From a virus, in IMG/VR virus record IMGVR_UViG_3300010885_033773, positions 1-61,499 of that record: a stretch of 61,499 nucleotides of DNA. One strand, given 5' to 3'. The notes below the pieces were generated by a model. It was not told where the DNA came from and did no database searches. It saw only the letters and a program-made list of their open reading frames with translations. Made by a program: the position numbers and the translations under genes. Positions within the stretch are counted from its first letter, which is position 1, and every line of letters begins with the position of its first letter. This document shows positions 43,042 to 51,710 of this stretch, in pieces.

Positions 43042-45552
43042 TTACACAATTGTGCCGTTTGGAAATGCGTGAGTCTGTCCATACATAATTCTTAGCGCAC
43101 CATGACCGCCCCCGCCGTCAAACGCCTGATAGTAAGCGGTTGCTGTTCCCGTGTAAGAAGCGGAACCGCCGATTCCGACCATAACGGTGTAGACCGTGTT
43201 GGGAATAACGCTGAGGCTATTTATCCAAGCCAAAGACCCACCGCCACCACCACCTATCTGACCCATGCCGCCGCCCCCAAAGTTTCCACCATACGAACCA
43301 GACAAATTGCTGGTAGCCGGTAATCCTGAATTTGTAGAATTGCCTTGCGACTTCAAAGGATATGCCGAGGCTGTAACTACGGTGCGAGCCGCCGAAGTGC
43401 CGTTGCTGACGGAAAAGGAAGTTGCCGTGACACCCGTAACTTGCTGAATACCAACGAAAGAAGGAATGTTGCCAATATTGACGTATTCACCAGTATTTAC
43501 ATATTGGTTGGGGGGGTAATTGGAGTTAACTTCAAAAGTTGCCGTTGCCGTTGTGCTGGAATAAGCAGTAATAGGCAAAAACCACGAACCACCCTCAAAC
43601 GCACCGCTATTTTGTGATTGTCCAACCACGCCAGAGTAAAGAGTTGAACCAACATACCCATTTATTTGCGTTCCACCACCAGATAGACCAGTTAATGTAG
43701 TGCTAGATGTCACCAATGCGCCTTGGTCGCCGCCAGCCGCCCCTCCTCCACCCGTGCCGTTTGATGTAACACGCTGTGCAGTACCGCCCGTTCCCGGTTT
43801 CATTAGATTGTTGCTGTGATTCCACCAAGTAAAAGTATTTGTTGATGTGGCAACCGCTACCCCTAAGCCGCTAGCGGTGGTCAAACCGCTAGGGATTGCG
43901 GAGGCAACACTAGATGTTGCTGAATAACCCGTCGGGGTTTTGCCGATTACATTAGAGCCAATCAAAACTAAAGTACTCCCAACAGCGAATGCACTTGGCG
44001 AGCCAGTAATGACCAAACTAGCGTTAGAGCCAATGGGCCAAACGGCAGAGGGCGAACCAAGTAGTGAAATGCTTGTCCTACTGGCAGAACACGCAGAGCC
44101 GGTAATCGCCACCAATCCAAAACTGTTTCCACTAGCGGTAAAACCACTTGCGCTTGTTGCGGATACATACATAAGATTTGTATTGCCGTAGCCTTGATAA
44201 ACGGTGGCTGACCCCGTTGTTTTTCCCTGTGCCGAGAACGTTCCTGATGAACCAAGAATGGTGAAGTTTCCAGCCGCACCCGTAGCGACGGTGCGGACAA
44301 AGCCTGTTATGTTGAACTGCGCCGTTGGGCTACCCGTGATGGTGAATAACTGCCCAGTCCAACCCGTTGCGCTTGCCGGAACATTGAAGTAGTAGGTAGC
44401 GGTTGTTGCAGTCGCAGAGCAGGCGGTGACGGTAGCAAGGCTTGTAACACCCGTGATGTTTACCAACTGACCAACCACAAAGTTATGCGAAAAACCGTTG
44501 TAGGTCACATTCAGAGAGCCGCTGGTGGTGGAAATAGAGGCTGACGAACCGGCAAACGCCACGTCTGTCAAATTGGAAATGGTTACGCTGTCGACGGGAT
44601 AAACACCCGACGCACCATTGGTCACGGTTACGGTTGTATTACTTCCGTCTGTATTGGAAATGGAAGTGACAGGCCCAGCCGTTGAAGTTTGGTTGATTCC
44701 CGTCAGGTTGATAATTTCGCCAACTTGGAATCCGTGACCAGATGCGGTTATTACATTGGTGTATTCACTGGTGGCGAAGATGGTTATGGGTGGGGAAATT
44801 GTGGCAGTAACACCACTTGCCATACTGGTAAGGGAAACCGCCCCTTCAAAAACATTGTGAGAATTGCCCCCTTGACCCGTATAGCCACCTGCGCCACCGC
44901 CTCCGCCCGCCCCCGCTCCACCATATCCGCCACCTGTAGCACCAGATGAAATACCCAATGGTGGTGAAATCGTGTACGTTCCGCCGCTGACCTGAACATA
45001 CGACGAGGAAGTTGCGGTCTGACCAACACCACCACCAGCAGTTATGTAAGCGGTTCCTGAATATCCAAAAGATGTGTTTCCACCAGCAGTCCCAGATGTG
45101 TAAACATAAGTCGGGGTTTTGCCAGATGCCGTATTTGTAATGTTTCCACCGCCGCCGCCGCCCCCGATAGCCAGAACACTGATGTTGTAGACATTGGGCG
45201 GACAAGTCCACGTCGTCATAGGTGAAACGGTTGCCTGATAACCAGCACCCTGACTTATGGAATAATTACCCGTTGCTGTGCTGGAAACCGTGAAGGACGT
45301 TGGCGTTGTTGAGGCAACCGTGTATGAGCCGTTAAACAACGGTGCATTGGCGACAGTGACCGTGACGGGCGATGCAATAGTGTTTAAGTAGTGAAATCCT
45401 GCGGTTTGGAACGTAATTGCCGACCCCGTTCCCGAAGCGGCTGTGGCACACGAAACGGCATAAATCACCGCCGTTGCATTGGTCGCTTGTAGTAGGTCAA
45501 ACTGACCTTCTCCACGAACCGAGGCACCTGCGAGCGAACTAGCGATAGGCAT
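43042..45552 (-). CDS. Glycine-rich adhesin / receptor-binding protein
   Basis: 836 residues. Several poly-Gly blocks (near residues 130-145, 205-235, 600-625 and 780-800) have a G-G-G-G-A-G-G pattern, as in the glycine-rich domains of T4-like gp38 adhesins, which fold as packed polyglycine-II helices and hold receptor loops. Between them are the shared V-G-x-x-V-N-I-T-G-V modules. It begins directly after the stop of the fibre gene upstream. It is the most likely host-range determinant in the window. Confidence 0.7.
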   Translation of the reverse strand: MPIASSLAGASVRGEGQFDLLQATNATAVIYAVSCATAASGTGSAITFQTAGFHYLNTIASPVTVTVANAPLFNGSYTVASTTPTSFTVSSTATGNYSISQGAGYQATVSPMTTWTCPPNVYNISVLAIGGGGGGGNITNTASGKTPTYVYTSGTAGGNTSFGYSGTAYITAGGGVGQTATSSSYVQVSGGTYTISPPLGISSGATGGGYGGAGAGGGGGAGGYTGQGGNSHNVFEGAVSLTSMASGVTATISPPITIFATSEYTNVITASGHGFQVGEIINLTGINQTSTAGPVTSISNTDGSNTTVTVTNGASGVYPVDSVTISNLTDVAFAGSSASISTTSGSLNVTYNGFSHNFVVGQLVNITGVTSLATVTACSATATTATYYFNVPASATGWTGQLFTITGSPTAQFNITGFVRTVATGAAGNFTILGSSGTFSAQGKTTGSATVYQGYGNTNLMYVSATSASGFTASGNSFGLVAITGSACSASRTSISLLGSPSAVWPIGSNASLVITGSPSAFAVGSTLVLIGSNVIGKTPTGYSATSSVASAIPSGLTTASGLGVAVATSTNTFTWWNHSNNLMKPGTGGTAQRVTSNGTGGGGAAGGDQGALVTSSTTLTGLSGGGTQINGYVGSTLYSGVVGQSQNSGAFEGGSWFLPITAYSSTTATATFEVNSNYPPNQYVNTGEYVNIGNIPSFVGIQQVTGVTATSFSVSNGTSAARTVVTASAYPLKSQGNSTNSGLPATSNLSGSYGGNFGGGGMGQIGGGGGGSLAWINSLSVIPNTVYTVMVGIGGSASYTGTATAYYQAFDGGGGHGALRIMYGQTHAFPNGTIV

Positions 45553-45554
45553 GG

Positions 45555-47675
45555 TTAGAACTTAGTCTGTGAGGCGAATACCGTGTAGGTGGAAGCGGCT
45601 GTCTGAATCACAGTGATGGTGTAAGCGTCGTAAAAACTTGCGTCAGCAGTTGATGGGTAGGTTGCCCCCGTTCCCTGCCAACGGAGGGTGGCTGGCGCAG
45701 AGCCGTTGATGGTGATTGCCGTTGGGGCATAAGCCGTTGCGCCGTTAAGAACCATAAATGCCACCGTTGCGGATTGACCCGTCGTGAGGGGGGAAGCCGT
45801 GGTGGAAACGTTGAGGGTAAATGCCCCACTTGCGCTTGCCGTGTAAAGGATAACGCTTGATGTTCCGAGTGTTGCTGTTCCGGTAGCACCTGCCGTTAAG
45901 CCCGTGCCGACAATGGTCACGTTTTCTAGCGGTGAGTTGAGCAGTGGGTTGTTGAGGATTGGGCTGGTGAGGGTCAGACCCGAAACTGCGGTAGCCGTTC
46001 CACCAAGACCAATGCTGGTAGAGCCGACTGTGACCGCCGAAGCGGCGAGTGCGCTGGCTGGTATTCCACTAAACGTATTCGCCGTGCCAGAAAGGGTAAG
46101 ACCCGTAATGGCGGTGGCGGTTGAGCCTAGTGAAATAGTTGTAGAGCCGACGGTTACCTGTGGGTTGGCAATGTATGTATTGGAAATCGCTGTAGCGTTC
46201 CACGTTCCAGCCGTCACTGTTCCAACAGTCGCTATTGACGACGAACCTGCCGATGGTGAAGCCCCCAGTGCCGTGAGTGCGCCAGAGGCACTAGTAGCAC
46301 TTGTTCCACCAGCGGCAATGGGGAGTGTTCCGGCAGTTAGGGCAGAAGCGGATGTGGAATACAAGGCGTTGTTTGACGCAGTAAATCCAGACAATCCAGT
46401 TCCACCATTGGCGACGGCAACAACTCCGACAAGGTGGTCGGCTCCGTTGGCAGTAGTCATATACCACTGCCCACCGCCGTAGTTGATGAATGAGTAAGCC
46501 TCATTGGGATTGACGGTGTAGTTGGTGACACCCGTTCCGCTACCGAGGGGAATCATCGAGTTGCTTCCAAAGCCAAGCGTCACATTGTTGGTTGAGCGAT
46601 TGATGAACGACCACATAGCACCGTCTTGCGGATTTGAGGGTGCTGAAATCGTTTGACCCGTGCTACTTCCCGTGAAAATTGTAACTTCATTCACCTTTGC
46701 CGTGGCCGACGAGGAACGAAGGACTAGGTGATTGGAAATCGTAGACCACCAAGTACCGGGACTACCGGCAACCGTACAAACCCAAATGGTTGCCGTCTGG
46801 TCAATAACAAAGTCACCAACTTGAAAAGTTCCCGAAACAGGCGCACCGTTGGCGGTTCCACCCACATAACGGGTAGCGGTAGTAGCACCCGTCAAGCCCG
46901 TTGCGTTGTATGAGGGGGCGGACAGGTTTCCACCAGAATCAACTTTGGCGAGAATTGCAGAGGCACTGCTTTGCCATTCGGTTAGGTCTGCTGTCTGAGA
47001 AACCGCACCACGCACAACCATTGGGATTGAGCCAGAAGCAGTGGTGGAAACTATTGCGTTTGTTGCGGTTGGCGAAGTAAGTGTCAGGCCAGAAACAGCA
47101 GTTGCCGTAGAGCCGAGAGAAATGCTGGTTGACCCCACCGTGACGGCTGAGTTGGCAAGATAAGCGTTGGTGATGGGCGTGGCGTTCCACACACCTGCGG
47201 TAACGGTTCCAACGGTAGCGATAGAAGTCGCACCAGTCTTCGGCGCATAGGTGGTGGAAAGAGTAGAGACAACGCTAGACAGACCGGCGAAATACGTTCC
47301 ACCCAACATTGGAAAGCAATTGTTGTTGGCAGACGAGCCAGCCGAGTGTGCTGAAATCGTTGTGCCATCCCAACCACGCCCGTCAAGAACGCCGTCAGTC
47401 CAAACCGTGACTACACCTGTTCCCGTAACTAGCGACGAGCAAAGGATGTGTTCTTCGGTGGAAAGTCCAAAATCAACGGCAACGACGAATAATCCCGTTG
47501 TGCCAAGTGGATTGGCGGTTATTTGACCGTTTATGCCCACTTCTAGCCACGTCGGAATGCTGTTCAGCGTGAATGTCTGACCCGACGAATACGAGCCAGC
47601 CAATGAACCCGTCAAATAAGTTGGTAACGCCTCGCCCGAAACAGATATTGCGGCAGTGGGGAGGGGATACGCCAT
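45555..47675 (-). CDS. Tail fibre protein
   Basis: 706 residues. It contains four or more copies of A-T-V-G-T-V-T-A-G-V/T-W-N-A-T and V-G-S-T-S-I-S-L-G-S-T-A-T-A, units of typical trimeric fibre shafts. A C-terminal Ser/Thr-rich beta domain with a Y-T-I-T-V-I-Q strand ends it. No ribosome site is seen, but TAAACT ends 6 nt before the ATG, again suggesting a leaderless mRNA. A TAGTGAAAT copy lies near the -35 position. It is paired with the glycine-rich adhesin downstream. Confidence 0.75.
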   Translation of the reverse strand: MAYPLPTAAISVSGEALPTYLTGSLAGSYSSGQTFTLNSIPTWLEVGINGQITANPLGTTGLFVVAVDFGLSTEEHILCSSLVTGTGVVTVWTDGVLDGRGWDGTTISAHSAGSSANNNCFPMLGGTYFAGLSSVVSTLSTTYAPKTGATSIATVGTVTAGVWNATPITNAYLANSAVTVGSTSISLGSTATAVSGLTLTSPTATNAIVSTTASGSIPMVVRGAVSQTADLTEWQSSASAILAKVDSGGNLSAPSYNATGLTGATTATRYVGGTANGAPVSGTFQVGDFVIDQTATIWVCTVAGSPGTWWSTISNHLVLRSSSATAKVNEVTIFTGSSTGQTISAPSNPQDGAMWSFINRSTNNVTLGFGSNSMIPLGSGTGVTNYTVNPNEAYSFINYGGGQWYMTTANGADHLVGVVAVANGGTGLSGFTASNNALYSTSASALTAGTLPIAAGGTSATSASGALTALGASPSAGSSSIATVGTVTAGTWNATAISNTYIANPQVTVGSTTISLGSTATAITGLTLSGTANTFSGIPASALAASAVTVGSTSIGLGGTATAVSGLTLTSPILNNPLLNSPLENVTIVGTGLTAGATGTATLGTSSVILYTASASGAFTLNVSTTASPLTTGQSATVAFMVLNGATAYAPTAITINGSAPATLRWQGTGATYPSTADASFYDAYTITVIQTAASTYTVFASQTKF

Positions 47676-47708
47676 GCCGTTAGTTTAGGCTACGAACGGG
47701 CGATTTCA

Positions 47709-48272
47709 CTAGCCCTTACAAGAGCAGTTGCCACCACACTTGGGCTTGTTAGCCTCTGAATCGTAAAGAACCTTGGTAATAACGATTTGGTTTGCCAAGT
47801 CAAGGAGACTGTCCTCAACGCCCTCGTGGTTCATTTTCTTTCCACCAAAGAAGTTGGTCAAGCGTTGCACCTTTTCTAAAGCACGAACAAAGCACGACTT
47901 CCACGCTGGAACACCAATGGATTCGGCGGCTCGGTAGTTGGCGTACACGTCTGCGCCCGTTCCGTAGTCGCTGGACTTAGAAATGTGAATAGCCAACATT
48001 TCAGCAAGAACCTTGCGGAAACGGGGGTCGCCACCATCGGGGAATTCCTTATCGGAAATCCGGCTACCAAGAAACGTGGGGGTGAAATCCATACTCACGT
48101 TGTCGGGATACGAGACATGAACCGACACACCGTTCATAACGAAATACTTAGTAGTCATCTTGGGCTTCTCTCTGATGCACTTTTCCTCTGCTACCAACAG
48201 TGCATCAATACGAGCATAGTCATTGTGGTAGGTGGAATCCAGGTTTCCCAGTCCTTTGCCGAGACTACTCAT
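47709..48272 (-). CDS. DUF1599/Nmad1-type protein
   Basis: 187 residues from the ATG at 48270-48272 with AAGGA 8 nt upstream. The C-terminal half (L-A-I-H-I-S-K-S-S-D-Y-G-T-G-A-D, then V-R-A-L-E-K-V-Q-R-L-T-N-F, then E-D-S-L-L-D-L-A-N-Q-I-V) matches the DUF1599 pattern, also called nucleotide modification associated domain 1 in phages. The last residues C-G-G-N-C-S-C-K-G are Cys-rich. Members may take part in base modification, but no other such enzymes are visible, so the role is open. It overlaps the DUF1003 gene. Confidence 0.7.
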   Translation of the reverse strand: MSSLGKGLGNLDSTYHNDYARIDALLVAEEKCIREKPKMTTKYFVMNGVSVHVSYPDNVSMDFTPTFLGSRISDKEFPDGGDPRFRKVLAEMLAIHISKSSDYGTGADVYANYRAAESIGVPAWKSCFVRALEKVQRLTNFFGGKKMNHEGVEDSLLDLANQIVITKVLYDSEANKPKCGGNCSCKG

Positions 48273-48738
48273 TGTTCTTTTCCTTTTCTTTATCCACAAG
48301 CCTGTGGATATCGTGTGCCAACTTACGAAGTTCGTGCATTTCGTGTCGGACTTCTCGGATTATTTCACTACTGTTTTTGGAAATCGTCAGGTGGCTAAGT
48401 GCTTGTTCGGCGGCGATGGCATCGGCTCTTTTGGCGGCAATAAGCAGGATAGCACCCTGTAGTCCAGCGAGCATTGAGAGAAACAGGTTCAGCAGGATGT
48501 ATGGATAGGGGTCAAAGCCGTGATTTCGTAGCCACAGGCTGTTGATAACTGCCCAAACACCCATAAAACCGAGGAAGGTGATAACAAAGCCCCACGAACC
48601 CATACGGTTTCGCACGCTGTCGGCTGCTTTTTCACCACGGGATAGTTCCCCACCTGTGCGAACGCCGGGTAGCGGTGTCCAAGGGTTATTGGGGTCAAAC
48701 CAGTGTTCGTCGTCGTCTGTCCAAGAAATATCTGCCAT
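48265..48738 (-). CDS. DUF1003 membrane protein
   Basis: 157 residues. Two transmembrane helices (residues ~46-66 and ~78-102) are linked by N-S-L-W-L-R-N-H-G-F-D-P-Y-P-Y-I-L-L-N-L-F-L-S, the DUF1003 signature. The preceding A-D-S-V-R-N-R-M-G-S-W also fits. A charged helical tail ends it. A TAAAGT box with palindrome (48753-48771) lies upstream. The role of this family is unknown; in a phage it might alter the host membrane. Confidence 0.75.
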   Translation of the reverse strand: MADISWTDDDEHWFDPNNPWTPLPGVRTGGELSRGEKAADSVRNRMGSWGFVITFLGFMGVWAVINSLWLRNHGFDPYPYILLNLFLSMLAGLQGAILLIAAKRADAIAAEQALSHLTISKNSSEIIREVRHEMHELRKLAHDIHRLVDKEKEKNNE

Positions 48739-48752
48739 AACAGACAAAGGCT

Positions 48753-48771
48753 ACTTTACAAAACTTGTAAA
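48753..48771 (-). promoter_or_regulatory. TAAAGT promoter with palindrome
   Basis: TAAAGT (48753-48758, minus strand) overlaps the inverted repeat TTTACAA-AAC-TTGTAAA (48755-48771). A weak TTGGGG lies 16 bp upstream. It overlaps the 3' end of the phosphoesterase gene and would drive the DUF1003 and DUF1599 genes. Confidence 0.45.
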
Positions 48772-49982
48772 TCACCCCAACCACGAACGCCGTAGTCAAG
48801 ACCAATGCCGATTGTAATCATTCCAGCAGGACTGTTCTTGCCCGTGCCCGAAGTGAACCAGTTAGAGCCACCGTCCATAGCCGGACTTTGGAAAACGGTT
48901 CTACCAGATTCTTCCGAGCAAATAAAGTGGTGCAAATGCCCTGAAAATAAAATGGCGCATTGGGATACGGGTGTGCGACCCATTACTTGGCCCGTGAGCC
49001 AGCCTTCCAATTTGGCTTGCGACTTTCCACCTTTGGCGCACTGATGCCCGTGAATAAACGACACGGGAACACCACAGATGTTGAGGGTCATAGAAAGGTC
49101 GTCACTATTGAGGATTGCGTCAAAGTCGGGAACTGATACTTGTTTGTAGCGTTCGGGGTTAGCGTTTAGGATTTCACCTAACTGCTCAAAGACCGCCAAA
49201 TCATCATTATCCAACCACGTCGTATATGCTTTTCCAGCACTGTTGCGATTTTCCCCGTGGTTTCCGGGAACAGCACCAAGAACGATGGGGATATCAAAGT
49301 TGTCCACCAGCAAGTCAACCAGTTTCAGCAACAAACGACGAACTGTCCGCATTTGCGAACGCCTGTCCATGTCGGTATTGGCGGTCTGCATTGCATAGTG
49401 TCCAGAACATTGTTCTATAAGGTCGCCCAAACCCACAATGTAAATAACACTTGGGGTGCGACCAGATTTCACTAGTTCACGAATGCGGAATTGGATTTCG
49501 TCAAACGCCGCCAAAATGCGCTCGGTCGTGGCTTCGGAACCGCCACCCTCATTTTTGCCCATCTGCCAATCGCTAATGACCGCTAGGAACGCCCTATTTT
49601 CGTTTCCAGCAGGTTCTCTACGCTTAGGGGTCTTGTGCCCCACCACAGCCTTACAAAGAGCCTCTACGTCGGCTCTGTCGTCGCTGGTGGAACGTGAGCG
49701 TATCTGCGCTCGGTAATACTTCATCCGACGGATATCACCGTTGCCTGCGTTGGTATCCCAAGCACGAATATGGACTGAACCCTCTACGATTTCAGTAAGT
49801 TCGGGGTTTAGACCCCAGTCTTGTATTACATCAGCCCAGATGCCCTCATCGGGTTCGCCCTCCATAGGCGGTGCGTCAATGAAGCCCTTTTTACCATCCC
49901 ACTTGATTTGTAGTTCACTCCCCTTGTGGATGGCGTGAGTACGCTTTTCGGGTAGGGATTTTCCAGCATCACGCAAGGTCAC
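48756..49982 (-). CDS. Metallophosphoesterase
   Basis: 408 residues from a GTG with AAAGG 8 nt upstream. The calcineurin-like motifs appear in order: S-D-W-Q-M-G (near 140), G-L-G-D-L-I-E (near 182), P-G-N-H-G-E (near 240), I-H-G-H-Q (near 312) and S-G-H-L-H-H (near 350). These bind two metals and cleave phosphoesters. A ~130-residue N-terminal region of unknown role precedes the catalytic domain. Similar proteins are common in phages, but the substrate is not known. It overlaps the small gene upstream by 14 bp. Confidence 0.85.
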   Translation of the reverse strand: MTLRDAGKSLPEKRTHAIHKGSELQIKWDGKKGFIDAPPMEGEPDEGIWADVIQDWGLNPELTEIVEGSVHIRAWDTNAGNGDIRRMKYYRAQIRSRSTSDDRADVEALCKAVVGHKTPKRREPAGNENRAFLAVISDWQMGKNEGGGSEATTERILAAFDEIQFRIRELVKSGRTPSVIYIVGLGDLIEQCSGHYAMQTANTDMDRRSQMRTVRRLLLKLVDLLVDNFDIPIVLGAVPGNHGENRNSAGKAYTTWLDNDDLAVFEQLGEILNANPERYKQVSVPDFDAILNSDDLSMTLNICGVPVSFIHGHQCAKGGKSQAKLEGWLTGQVMGRTPVSQCAILFSGHLHHFICSEESGRTVFQSPAMDGGSNWFTSGTGKNSPAGMITIGIGLDYGVRGWGDLQVL

Positions 49983-50229
49983 GGTAGGTGCCTTTCATTT
50001 TGGTTTCGTCGGGGCAACAGCACTGACCGTCAAGGTGACGTTTGAGGGTTTTTTCGTTTAATTGTTTGCCGTCGGCTTTCACCACACGGGAAATCCAACC
50101 GGCAGGCTTACGGTCTTGTATCCACTCGGTAATACAAGCAAGGTCATCTTTTTCTAAGCCGTCAAGAAAGGCGACAACTTTACAGCAGACGGTCTGTTCT
50201 AAACGCTGTTGCGTTTGCCGTAATGACAT
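49969..50229 (-). CDS. Small putative DNA-binding protein
   Basis: 86 residues. The segment W-I-Q-D-R-K-P-A-G-W-I-S-R-V-V, then L-N-E-K-T-L-K-R-H-L-D-G-Q-C-C-C-P, has the look of a short helix-turn-helix followed by a Cys cluster. I have seen the K-R-H-L/R-x-x-x-C-x-C ending in small phage proteins. The ATG at 50227-50229 is preceded by TATGCT at 6 nt, a possible leaderless start without clear -35. It might be a terminase small subunit or a regulator, but neither is shown. Confidence 0.55.
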   Translation of the reverse strand: MSLRQTQQRLEQTVCCKVVAFLDGLEKDDLACITEWIQDRKPAGWISRVVKADGKQLNEKTLKRHLDGQCCCPDETKMKGTYRDLA

Positions 50230-50273
50230 ACGCAAAGCATACATCACTACGCCGTAGCGGTGGTGGAATACTT

Positions 50274-50570
50274 TTACGCCTTCGGGGCGGTCTTTTTGGC
50301 AGGAGCCTTTTTCGCCACAGGCTTCTTGGCTACAGCCTTCTTGACTGGCTCGTGCGTTTCGTCAGTTTCCACCACTTCTGGTACTTCAAAAACTTCCGGC
50401 TCAAATGCGGACTTGTGGGGGTTTTCCACCAGTTCAATCATTCCACGCTCCAAAATAAGGCGCAGTCCGTCGTCCTCGTGATTGTAGGGGGCGACATCAC
50501 CAACCTGCATATTCGCCAGTTCAGGGTCAACAAATTCAATCGGGGTAAGGGCACGAAAGTGTGTGGTCAT
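50274..50570 (-). CDS. Small head-region protein with Lys/Ala-rich tail
   Basis: 98 residues. The N-terminal part (F-R-A-L-T-P-I-E-F-V-D-P-E-L, M-Q-V-G-D-V-A-P-Y) is followed by an acidic stretch, then a basic repeat of K-K-x-V/P-A-K-K. The tail resembles histone H1-like ends and could bind DNA. TACGCT lies 7 nt before the ATG. It is separated from the capsid gene by a strong terminator, so it probably has its own promoter. Confidence 0.6.
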   Translation of the reverse strand: MTTHFRALTPIEFVDPELANMQVGDVAPYNHEDDGLRLILERGMIELVENPHKSAFEPEVFEVPEVVETDETHEPVKKAVAKKPVAKKAPAKKTAPKA

Positions 50571-50600
50571 AGGGTTTAGCGTATCACACATTGAAAAGCA

Positions 50601-50634
50601 AAATCCCCCCCAACCCGAAGGTCAAGGGGGATTT
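50601..50634 (-). terminator. Intrinsic terminator after the major capsid gene
   Basis: The arms AAATCCCCC and GGGGGATTT (9 bp) flank a 16-nt loop, with T-run on the minus strand. It overlaps a copy of ATTTCACTA (50631-50639). Confidence 0.85.
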
Positions 50635-50661
50635 CACTAGAGCCGCTAGGCGACTTCTGGC

Positions 50662-51693
50662 TTAGATAATGTTCGTCCAGAAGTAACCCAAGTCGGAGGC
50701 GACGACCTTGTTGTCAAAGGCGATTTCACCCTCAACACGGTCAGCCTTCAACTCTTCCATACGGAAGCGTGAGACACCAACGGTGGTTCCAAGACCGCCC
50801 GATACACCCGTCCACATGAACGTGTAGCCAGCCGAAGGGGTCATAAGACCTGGGTTCGGGGCGGTGTAGCAAAGCAGACAGTTGTTTCCAATGGTGAACT
50901 GGTAGTTGCTTGCGGAAACGTTGGCGGGGAGAACACCTGCGGTGGTCTGACCCTGCTCCTGAGCCGTGTTGACAACTGCCTTCGCAACGAGAACACGGTC
51001 AACACCGAAGAGTTGCGCCAGCAAGTCCTCAGTGACGATTGCGCCAGCCTGCGTGTACTTGTAGCGGTCAACGAGCAGTGGGTGGTTCTTGAGGGTCTGG
51101 AAGACCTTGTATCCAAGAACCAGCGTGTTTGGCTCGTAGCCCGTGGTCTGCAAGACGTAAGCCTTAGCAAGTTCAACGTCCGTGATGGGGTTGGAGTTGT
51201 AAGACGTTGCGCCAACGTAGTCCGACCACTTGTAGGTCGAAGTACCGGCAACAGGGCTAGAGGCAACGCCCGTGATGTTGGTGCCCCAAACGGAACCCTG
51301 GAAGTAGTCCGTCGACCACTGAACTTCACGACGAAGGAGCAAACGCTGAGTAACAAACTGCGTCGCTTCCATGTCGGGGTTCAGGGGGTTGTCGGCGTTA
51401 GCACGAGTCTGGTCACCAATGTCCTTGTGGAAGGCGAAAACGTCTGCCATGTAGGTGTCGGTGGTCAGTCCGTAGCCTGAACCTGCTGAAGCAGTGCCGT
51501 CTGCACGACGCTGCGCCTCGTCACGGAACCAGTCGTCCTTGGTGTACTTGAAGTAAAGGTTCGACTTCTTGTCCACTGGGATGACGGGGAAAACCTTGTC
51601 CGCAATGAAGTTGTTAGTGTTCTGCAAGTAAGCAACGCTGATGTTGGTCAGAATTGCGTCGATGTGAACTTGTGAAACTGATGGCTGTGGCAT
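50662..51693 (-). CDS. Major capsid protein
   Basis: 343 residues with AAAGGA 7 nt before the ATG. The N-terminus F-I-A-D-K-V-F-P-V-I-P-V, then Y-F-K-Y-T-K-D-D-W-F-R-D-E-A, is typical of the HK97-fold capsid family with an extended E-loop. L-V-L-G-Y-K-V-F-Q-T-L-K-N-H-P, then L-A-Q-L-F-G-V-D-R-V-L-V-A-K, and the C-terminal G-V-S-R-F-R-M-E complete it. It lies after scaffold and decoration-like genes and ends at a strong terminator, fitting high expression. Confidence 0.9.
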   Translation of the reverse strand: MPQPSVSQVHIDAILTNISVAYLQNTNNFIADKVFPVIPVDKKSNLYFKYTKDDWFRDEAQRRADGTASAGSGYGLTTDTYMADVFAFHKDIGDQTRANADNPLNPDMEATQFVTQRLLLRREVQWSTDYFQGSVWGTNITGVASSPVAGTSTYKWSDYVGATSYNSNPITDVELAKAYVLQTTGYEPNTLVLGYKVFQTLKNHPLLVDRYKYTQAGAIVTEDLLAQLFGVDRVLVAKAVVNTAQEQGQTTAGVLPANVSASNYQFTIGNNCLLCYTAPNPGLMTPSAGYTFMWTGVSGGLGTTVGVSRFRMEELKADRVEGEIAFDNKVVASDLGYFWTNII

Positions 51694-51710
51694 TTTTCAG
51701 TCCTTTCTGA

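Noticed and set aside
43042-47675. Diversity-generating retroelement acting on the adhesin genes
   Set aside because: No reverse transcriptase and no template/variable repeat pair is seen in the window.
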